Shown here piece by piece: positions 7,672 to 12,468 of a stretch of DNA of 12,468 nucleotides. The notes under the pieces are model-generated. The model had not been told where the DNA came from, did no database searches, and saw only the letters and a program-made list of their open reading frames with translations. The number at the start of each line of letters is the position of its first letter. Position 1 is the stretch's first letter. The stretch spans positions 1 to 12,468 of the forward strand of contig CAJPTV010000070.1 of the NCBI GenBank assembly GCA_905373665.1. The letters run 5' to 3'. The DNA comes from Bacteroidia bacterium (GTDB taxonomy: Bacteria; Bacteroidota; Bacteroidia; Bacteroidales; CAJPTX01). Made by a program: the position numbers and the translations under genes.

Positions 7672-9795
7672 TTACGGCACGCTCATCTCCAAGATAATAC
7701 GACTTCCCTTCACTACTGGACGACCCGGTGCTATGCTCTGTCGCTTTACGCTCCCGCGACCACGAAAGGAGACTTTAAGCCCCGAGTTCTCTAATAAGAA
7801 AAGCGCATCTGAGAGCGGAAACCCCACCACATTAGGCACATGGGTAGCCACTATCGGGTGAGGGGTCACCACAATCTTGTCCCCCTGTCGTGTCGTATTG
7901 ACCCATTGTGCCGCCCCCGACTCGTCCACATAGTCCAAATCGAGGATATCAAACGCCTTCAATAACGCTTGCTTCGCCCCCGATTTGCTCATCGGGAGAT
8001 GCGCTACGGCTTGCGTCTCCGCCTCATACCAAGGAAACCATTCGCTTCGTGTCGCATAGACCTTTTCGGCGATCTCGCGAAAGATAGGTCCCGCGACCAC
8101 GTTGCCATAATACCCACTTTGTGTCGGCGAGTTCACCACCACGATACAAGAATAACGAGGTTCATCAGCAGGGAAATAACCAACAAAAGAAGCTTGATAC
8201 TCGGTCTTTCCTCCATTGCGATAGCCCTCTTTCCCACGCGCGATTTGCGCCGTACCCGTTTTCCCAGCAATACTATACACCGCCGTTTGAAGGTTGCGTG
8301 CCGTACCCGATTTCACCACCCCCTGCAAGACTTGCTTTACTTGCTTAATCGTCTCGCGCGAACAAATGGAGGGGTCGATCACCTCTGTCTTAAAACGCCG
8401 CATCACCTGCCCGTGATGCAAAATCTCGTTCACCAAACGTGGGCGCACCATACAGCCGTCATTGGCGATCGCATTGTAAAAAGCCAACACTTGAAGAGGG
8501 GTCTGTTTGACCTCATACCCGATGCTCATCATGGGTAAGGAGACCCCTGACCAAAAGGTATCTTGCGTAGATTTGATGTAAGGAATCCCTTCCCCTTCAA
8601 TCGAAAGCCCCAACTTACGATCAAGGTGCATCGCATGGAGGTGTGCGATAAAATCCTCAGCGTGCCCTTGGTAGTGCTTCATCATCAACTTCGCAACCCC
8701 GACATTGGAAGAGACTTCCCACACCTGCTGCACGGTGAGCACGCCGTGCCCTTCTGGCTTCGTGTCTGTGATCACTTGATCGTAAACACGGTATCGCCCA
8801 TCTTTCGTATCCACGGTGTCTTCCAAAGAGACTTTACCATCTTCCAACAAAGCAATAAGGGCGGCAAGCTTGAACGTACTCCCGGGCTCAGAGCTCATCC
8901 CTACCGCATAGTTGTATTGTTCGGTATAATCTCCCGCCTCGGTACGCGTCAAATTCGCAATAGCCTTTATCTCTCCACTCTTCACCTCCATCACGACCAC
9001 CGTCCCGTGCTCGGCCTCATGTCGCATAAGCTGTTCCGACAGAGCCCGCGAGACGACGTCTTGCAAGTTAATATCGATGGTCGTCTTGAGGTCATAGCCG
9101 TCGCGTGCCGGAATCGGGTCTTCTGCCCCCACGGGTATAAGACGCCCACCAGGGGTACTCTGCATAATCTGAGCTCCCGGCTCTCCTTTCAAATAGTCAT
9201 TGTAAGCCCCCTCAATACCGACTCCGGAGCCCGCATTGATACTGCCAATAGTGCGGCTTGCCAAGCCCCCTAAAGGTAAAAGACGCCGTTCTTCTGGTTC
9301 GACAATCAGACCGCTCTTATTGGTGTCTTCAATACACAACAGGGGGAACGTTTTAAGCTCCTTGAGTTCGAAATAGTTAATCAATCGCGACCCCAGCCTA
9401 TAGCTACTGTTTCGCAAACTCCGCTGCTCAATCAACTTCTGACGATACTCAGCTTGAGAATGATCCTTAAAAAAGCGAGATAGGCAAAGCGCAAGCGAAT
9501 TGACGTTCTTACGAAAAAGCGTATCGGTTAAACCTCTTGCCACCAAATCCATACGAATATTATACCTCGGCATTGAGGTGGCTAAAAAACGTCCGTCATC
9601 GGCAAGGATATTGCCTCGACTTGCAGGGATCTCCTTCTCCATGTAAGCCCGCGCATTACTCGCACTACGGAGCGCATCTCCCTCCACATACTGCAACCAA
9701 AGAATACGCGCTATGACCCCAAAAGTCAAAAGCACGAAAAAGACGAGAAAGAAACGAACGGTATTGAGAGCGTACTGTTTCTGATCGGTCGCCAT
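7672..9795 (-). CDS. ftsI: Septal penicillin-binding protein FtsI (PBP3-type transpeptidase) with C-terminal PASTA domain
   Basis: A bitopic inner-membrane DD-transpeptidase that cross-links septal peptidoglycan with its partner FtsW. The 707 residues comprise a short cytoplasmic tail, one membrane anchor (about 14-36), a periplasmic pedestal/dimerisation region (about 50-225, including PASRGNILADDGR at 57-69), the transpeptidase domain (about 260-580) and one PASTA domain (about 652-707, VPNVVGFPLSDALFLLENSG). The active-site triad of motifs is intact: STFK (306-309, Ser306 nucleophile), SSN (362-364) and KTGTAQ (512-517). It is longer than E. coli FtsI (588), largely because of the region from about 585 to the end, including PASTA; PASTA domains may bind peptidoglycan or stabilise the protein. 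The ATG at 9795 lies 12 nt after the ftsL-like stop. A promoter-bearing gap separates it from murE. FtsI is favoured over other class B PBPs by location. Confidence 0.95.
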   Translation of the reverse strand: MATDQKQYALNTVRFFLVFFVLLTFGVIARILWLQYVEGDALRSASNARAYMEKEIPASRGNILADDGRFLATSMPRYNIRMDLVARGLTDTLFRKNVNSLALCLSRFFKDHSQAEYRQKLIEQRSLRNSSYRLGSRLINYFELKELKTFPLLCIEDTNKSGLIVEPEERRLLPLGGLASRTIGSINAGSGVGIEGAYNDYLKGEPGAQIMQSTPGGRLIPVGAEDPIPARDGYDLKTTIDINLQDVVSRALSEQLMRHEAEHGTVVVMEVKSGEIKAIANLTRTEAGDYTEQYNYAVGMSSEPGSTFKLAALIALLEDGKVSLEDTVDTKDGRYRVYDQVITDTKPEGHGVLTVQQVWEVSSNVGVAKLMMKHYQGHAEDFIAHLHAMHLDRKLGLSIEGEGIPYIKSTQDTFWSGVSLPMMSIGYEVKQTPLQVLAFYNAIANDGCMVRPRLVNEILHHGQVMRRFKTEVIDPSICSRETIKQVKQVLQGVVKSGTARNLQTAVYSIAGKTGTAQIARGKEGYRNGGKTEYQASFVGYFPADEPRYSCIVVVNSPTQSGYYGNVVAGPIFREIAEKVYATRSEWFPWYEAETQAVAHLPMSKSGAKQALLKAFDILDLDYVDESGAAQWVNTTRQGDKIVVTPHPIVATHVPNVVGFPLSDALFLLENSGLKVSFRGRGSVKRQSIAPGRPVVKGSRIILEMSVP

Positions 9796-9807
9796 CGTTT
9801 TCTTCGA

Positions 9808-10194
9808 CTAACGTTCTCGGTACTGAATACGGATCGGAGGACGGTGCGACTCCTCCAAATCCAGATTCTGCTCCTTCACCCTCTTTGAAATGTCCGACTC
9901 CCTGCTCACGCGCATCAACTCGGCGGTAAGGGTAATAGACTCGTTCCGCAAGTCCTTTACCTCCTCCTCGAGTACCTGCGCCTCGCGCCACAGTTTGTAG
10001 TAATAGTTGCGCTTCGCGATATAGAGCACACACAGGATGCAGACAAATATCCAGAATCGCAAACTGAAGATTTGCGACAAGAGCATATCTCTCTTCCCAG
10101 CCTTCTTTTTCGGCTTAGCAGGGGGCTCGGGTACAGCAGCTTGCTCGGGATACTCCACGGGCTCTGTTACTCGGTTTGGTTCGGCTTCGTTCAT
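9808..10194 (-). CDS. FtsL-like divisome membrane protein
   Basis: A 128-residue bitopic protein: a Pro/Glu-rich then Lys-rich cytoplasmic tail (1-36, with PAKPKKKAGKR at 25-35), one membrane span (about 45-60, SLRFWIFVCILCVLYIA), and a periplasmic helix with heptad-like character (about 66-112) ending in a basic tail. This is the architecture of FtsL, which pairs with FtsB by coiled coil and activates FtsW-FtsI. FtsL sequences are poorly conserved, so the call rests on size, topology and its place between rsmH and ftsI, where ftsL sits in most dcw clusters. The start ATG overlaps the rsmH stop as ATGA, so translation is probably coupled. The symbol is left empty because sequence motifs alone do not prove orthology. 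Confidence 0.8.
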   Translation of the reverse strand: MNEAEPNRVTEPVEYPEQAAVPEPPAKPKKKAGKRDMLLSQIFSLRFWIFVCILCVLYIAKRNYYYKLWREAQVLEEEVKDLRNESITLTAELMRVSRESDISKRVKEQNLDLEESHRPPIRIQYRER

Positions 10195-11102
10195 GAGAAA
10201 TCAGTTCTTTCAGCAGCACGTAAGCGTACAGAATGGGATCGGGAGTTCTCCTCCTGCTCGGCATCTCCAGCTCTTTCCGTCCCCTTAGACAATAAACGGA
10301 AAGGCGTCTGGGTATTGCCATAGACATCGCGCTCTAGGCGTCCGTCAAAATTACCCGCTCGAAGGAAATTCTTTACCAGACGGTCTTCAAGTGAATGGTA
10401 GGCTAAGACGACCACCCGCCCACGCGGTGCAACAAGCTCGGGAAGCTGGAGCAATAGGCGCTGCAGACTCTCCAACTCTTGGTTCACCTCAATGCGCAAA
10501 GCTTGGAAAATACAGCCTAGAAGCTTGGGTGTACTCCCTGCCGTGCCAAAAGCCTTTTGTGCCACAGCGACAAGCTCGGAGGTAGTTGCGATGGGGTGCG
10601 TTGCGCGTTCCGACACAATGGTGCGTGCGAACTTTGCCGCAGCACGGAGCTCGCCATAGCGCAGAAAGAGCTCGGCAAGGGCTTCCTCAGAATAGGTGGC
10701 TAAAATCTCCTCCGCTGTGCTTGTCCCCTGCTGGTTCATGCGCATATCGAGCGGTGCATCGAGACGGTAAGAGAAGCCTCGCGCCTGCTCGTCGAAATGG
10801 TGGGAAGAGACTCCTAAATCCATCAATACACCATCGAGATGTGCCACCTCAAGATAACGCAACCAGCGTCCGAGGTGTGCGTAGTTGGCATGAATGGGGG
10901 TCACGCGCGGATCGTCTGGAAGATTGGCAAAAGCGTCCTCGTCACGATCGAGGCAAAAAAGACATCCCTTCTCCCCCAATTGCTCCAAAATAGCACGCGT
11001 ATGCCCGCCACCCCCAAGCGTGAGGTCAGCATAGAATCCATCTGGGCGGATAGAGAGCAGCTCTACGGAGCGAGCAAGTAATACAGGTTCGTGGTACGCC
11101 AT
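10191..11102 (-). CDS. rsmH: 16S rRNA (cytosine(1402)-N(4))-methyltransferase RsmH (MraW)
   Basis: RsmH is a SAM-dependent methyltransferase acting on N4 of C1402 in 16S rRNA, in the ribosomal P site. The 303 residues (E. coli 313) begin MAYHEPVLL, the usual N-terminus, at ATG 11102. A TTG at 11117 would add five residues but overlaps the predicted -7 promoter box, so it is rejected. Seen: the SAM loop DLTLGGGGHT (26-35), DRDEDAF (52-58), MDLGVSSHHFD (94-104), PLDMRM (117-122), FQALRIEVNQEL (199-210), YHSLEDRLVKNF (235-246) and the C-terminal RSHSVRLRAAERT (288-300), all typical of the family. It is the first dcw gene here. mraZ, which often precedes rsmH, is not in the 113-nt gap upstream. 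The stop overlaps the next start. Confidence 0.97.
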   Translation of the reverse strand: MAYHEPVLLARSVELLSIRPDGFYADLTLGGGGHTRAILEQLGEKGCLFCLDRDEDAFANLPDDPRVTPIHANYAHLGRWLRYLEVAHLDGVLMDLGVSSHHFDEQARGFSYRLDAPLDMRMNQQGTSTAEEILATYSEEALAELFLRYGELRAAAKFARTIVSERATHPIATTSELVAVAQKAFGTAGSTPKLLGCIFQALRIEVNQELESLQRLLLQLPELVAPRGRVVVLAYHSLEDRLVKNFLRAGNFDGRLERDVYGNTQTPFRLLSKGTERAGDAEQEENSRSHSVRLRAAERTDFS

Positions 11103-11114
11103 GGTAGTGGACAA

Positions 11115-11147
11115 CAAAGGTAGAGAAAAGTAAAGAATAGCGGCGAA
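11115..11147 (-). promoter_or_regulatory. Candidate Bacteroidota-type promoter for rsmH-ftsL-ftsI
   Basis: The minus strand carries TACCTTTG (11122-11115), a full match to the -7 consensus TAnnTTTG, with TTCG (11147-11144, one mismatch to TTTG) 21 nt upstream. It sits directly between the upstream gene's terminator and rsmH. The predicted start near 11108-11110 leaves only about 6-8 nt before ATG 11102, so the mRNA would be nearly leaderless. Prediction from sequence. Confidence 0.55.
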
Positions 11148-11158
11148 GCTACTGACCT

Positions 11159-11192
11159 AAAAGAAAAAGCCCACCTCCTTCGAGGCAGGCTT
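11159..11192 (-). terminator. Intrinsic terminator of the T9SS repeat-protein gene
   Basis: On the minus strand AAGCCTGCCTC (11192-11182), a GAAG tetraloop, and GAGGTGGGCTT (11177-11167) form an 11-bp stem with two central G-U wobbles, followed by TTTCTTTT (11166-11159). It lies 23 nt after the stop of the repeat-protein gene and about 12 nt before the rsmH -33 box. The structure is a textbook Rho-independent terminator and should insulate the dcw genes from upstream readthrough. Confidence 0.85.
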
Positions 11193-11215
11193 ATATTTGT
11201 CTGTAAAATGTAGGG

Positions 11216-12468
11216 TTAGTACTTAACGACTCTTACGCCACGTTGCGCGCCATTTTCGCCCGTTAAACGCACGAAATAGAGCCCTGCAACGAGGTCTGCC
11301 GTTTCAACCACCGTCTCCGTACCACCCAATACGCCAGCACGAAGCACTACACCAGCAAGATTCACTAGCTCATACGTCACGGACGCGCCCTCTGGGTTCA
11401 CAATGCGCAACTGTGTGGAGAATGGGGTCGGGGCTACCAGCACGGTCGCCAATGTCGCATCTTCCACCGCGTTAGGCTTAGGCTTGGGGGTAGGAGTAGG
11501 ATTAGGTTTTAGAGTAGGCGTAGGTGAGGGAGTGGGAGTAGGCTTTGCTTTTACTTTCACCGTACACTCTGCTGTCTTCCCCTCGTCCTCGGTCGTTACC
11601 GTAATCTTTGCCTCACCTACGCCTACTGGGGTTACCGTGCCGTCCTTTACGGTAGCTACCTCGGGCTTATCGCTCGTCCACGTTACCTTCTTGTTCGTAG
11701 CCTTGTCAGGCAATACCGTTGCCGTAAGGGTTTGCGGCGCGTCGCCCATGGTGAACGCAAGGGTCTCCTTGTCTAGAGTTACTCCTGTTACCTTCACGGG
11801 ATTGACTCTCACCGTACAAGTCGCCGTCTTCCCCTCGTCTTCGGTCGTTACCGTAATCTTTGCATCGCCCACGCCGACTGCGGTTACCGTGCCGTCCTTT
11901 ACAGTGGCTACCTCGGGCTTATCGCTCGTCCACGTTACCTTCTTGTTCGTAGCCTTGTCAGGCAATACCGTTGCTGTAAGGGTTTGCGGCGCGTCGCCCA
12001 TAGTGAAGACAAGAGCCTCTTTGTCTAGAGTTACCCCTGTTACCTTCACAGGATTGACCGTCACTGTACACTCTGCCGTCTTCCCCTCGTCCTCGGTCGT
12101 TACCGTAATCTTTGCATCGCCTACGCCTTTCGCAGTTACCTTCCCATCCGCATCTACTGTGGCTACCTCAGGCTTATCGCTCGTCCACTTTACCTTCTTG
12201 TTCGTAGCGTTATCTGGTTTCACGGTTGCTGTAAGGGTTTGCGGCGCATCGCCCATAGTGAACGCAAGGGTCTCTTTGTCTAGGGTTACTCCTGTTACCT
12301 TTACGGGATTTACCGTCACCGTACAAGTCGCCGTCTTCCCCTCGTCTTCAGTCGTGACCGTAATGGTTGCTTCGCCTATGCCTTTCGCAGTTACCTTCCC
12401 ATCCGCATCTACTGTGGCTACCTCGGGCTTATCGCTCGTCCACGTTACCTTCTTGTTCGTAGCCTTGT
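11216..12468 (-). CDS. Secreted repeat protein with Big_2 Ig-like domains and T9SS sorting tail, 5' end cut by window edge
   Basis: The frame is open from the right edge (first complete codon at 12466) to TAA 11218-11216, giving 416 visible residues; the true start and signal peptide are outside. Contents in order: the end of one and three complete bacterial Ig-like group 2 units of 84-85 residues, each with VKVTGVTLDKE...FTMGDAPQTLTATV...TSDKPEVATV...ITVTTEDEGKTA; a Pro/Thr/Lys linker (11471-11551); then about 78 residues ending in LAGLYFVRL-type and VRVVKY sequence, matching the T9SS type A C-terminal domain that directs export and surface attachment in Bacteroidota. Big_2 domains commonly occur in surface adhesins and spacer stalks, so an extended surface protein is likely, but the functional head, if any, is not visible. 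The internal GTG at 12319 is not a start. Its own terminator follows, so it is not part of the dcw operon. Confidence 0.88.
   Translation of the reverse strand, partial: KATNKKVTWTSDKPEVATVDADGKVTAKGIGEATITVTTEDEGKTATCTVTVNPVKVTGVTLDKETLAFTMGDAPQTLTATVKPDNATNKKVKWTSDKPEVATVDADGKVTAKGVGDAKITVTTEDEGKTAECTVTVNPVKVTGVTLDKEALVFTMGDAPQTLTATVLPDKATNKKVTWTSDKPEVATVKDGTVTAVGVGDAKITVTTEDEGKTATCTVRVNPVKVTGVTLDKETLAFTMGDAPQTLTATVLPDKATNKKVTWTSDKPEVATVKDGTVTPVGVGEAKITVTTEDEGKTAECTVKVKAKPTPTPSPTPTLKPNPTPTPKPKPNAVEDATLATVLVAPTPFSTQLRIVNPEGASVTYELVNLAGVVLRAGVLGGTETVVETADLVAGLYFVRLTGENGAQRGVRVVKY
11471..11551 (-). repeat. Low-complexity Pro/Thr/Lys linker before the sorting tail
   Basis: About 27 codons encode a PTPTPSPTP-like segment alternating Pro with Thr, Ser, Lys or Asn. 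In DNA it is a degenerate short repeat. It probably forms an extended, flexible linker between the Ig-like stalk and the T9SS C-terminal domain; such linkers are common in secreted proteins. Confidence 0.85.
11552..12468 (-). repeat. Tandem near-identical Big_2 repeat units (about 252-255 bp)
   Basis: Units run 12310-12056 (85 codons), 12055-11804 (84) and 11803-11552 (84), with the end of another from 12311 to the edge. DNA identity is high even at synonymous sites, suggesting recent duplication or gene conversion. The edge unit and the first full unit carry VDADGKVTAKG; the last two carry VKDGTVT with one codon less. Another part of the unit alternates: ends read TATC, TAEC, TATC, TAEC in order, and unit starts read ETLAF, EALVF, ETLAF. 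Tandem repeats like these are prone to copy-number change and assembly collapse. Confidence 0.93.

Noticed and set aside
8563..9273. 236-codon open frame on the plus strand inside ftsI, and similar long plus-strand frames at 7969-8538 and 10586-10993
   Set aside because: They lie wholly antisense to strongly conserved genes with intact motifs; their translations are rich in His, Arg and Pro with no recognisable domain. They are by-products of the codon bias of the real genes.
11216..12319. GTG at 12319 as the start of the repeat protein
   Set aside because: The reading frame continues upstream to the window edge with another Big_2 unit in perfect register, so the GTG is an internal Val codon.
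11552..12468. CRISPR array or mobile-element repeats
   Set aside because: The repeat period is about 252 bp, in frame, and encodes Ig-like domains; there are no short repeats with unique spacers and no transposase or inverted ends.

Overview
The window is the upper and middle part of a division and cell wall (dcw) cluster from a member of the Bacteroidota, most likely a Porphyromonas-like member of the Bacteroidales. Three things point there: the gene order without murF between murE and mraY; promoter-like sites matching the Bacteroidota consensus (TTTG, about 20 nt, TAnnTTTG) instead of -35/-10 boxes; and a neighbouring protein ending in a type IX secretion (T9SS) sorting tail. The genus is inferred, not proven.

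Everything real lies on the minus strand, so transcription runs from high to low coordinates. At the right edge (11216-12468) is the 3' part of a gene for a secreted repeat protein: near-identical group 2 bacterial Ig-like (Big_2) units, a Pro/Thr linker and a T9SS C-terminal domain. A strong intrinsic terminator (11159-11192) separates it from the dcw genes. Then follow rsmH, an ftsL-like gene and ftsI (penicillin-binding protein with a PASTA domain), tightly packed. A 146-nt gap holds a run of nine G and a consensus promoter. Next come murE, mraY, murD, ftsW and murG, with gaps of 20 nt or less or overlapping ends. A 200-nt gap with another candidate promoter precedes murC, which runs off the left edge after 309 codons.

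The products form one pathway. MurC, MurD and MurE add the first three stem-peptide residues to UDP-MurNAc. MraY moves the MurNAc-peptide (made complete by MurF, encoded elsewhere) onto undecaprenyl phosphate to give lipid I, and MurG adds GlcNAc to give lipid II. FtsW polymerises the glycan and FtsI cross-links it at the septum, with the FtsL-like protein as a probable divisome scaffold. RsmH methylates 16S rRNA and is a usual dcw passenger. mraZ, which commonly precedes rsmH, is not in the interval between rsmH and the T9SS gene.

This is mostly a conserved housekeeping region and I do not see a new defence, mobile or RNA system. The points worth a second look are the three similar promoter candidates dividing the cluster, the nearly leaderless rsmH start, the G9 tract, the long acidic/proline-rich periplasmic insert in MraY, the alternating repeat pattern in the T9SS protein, and the absence of mraZ.
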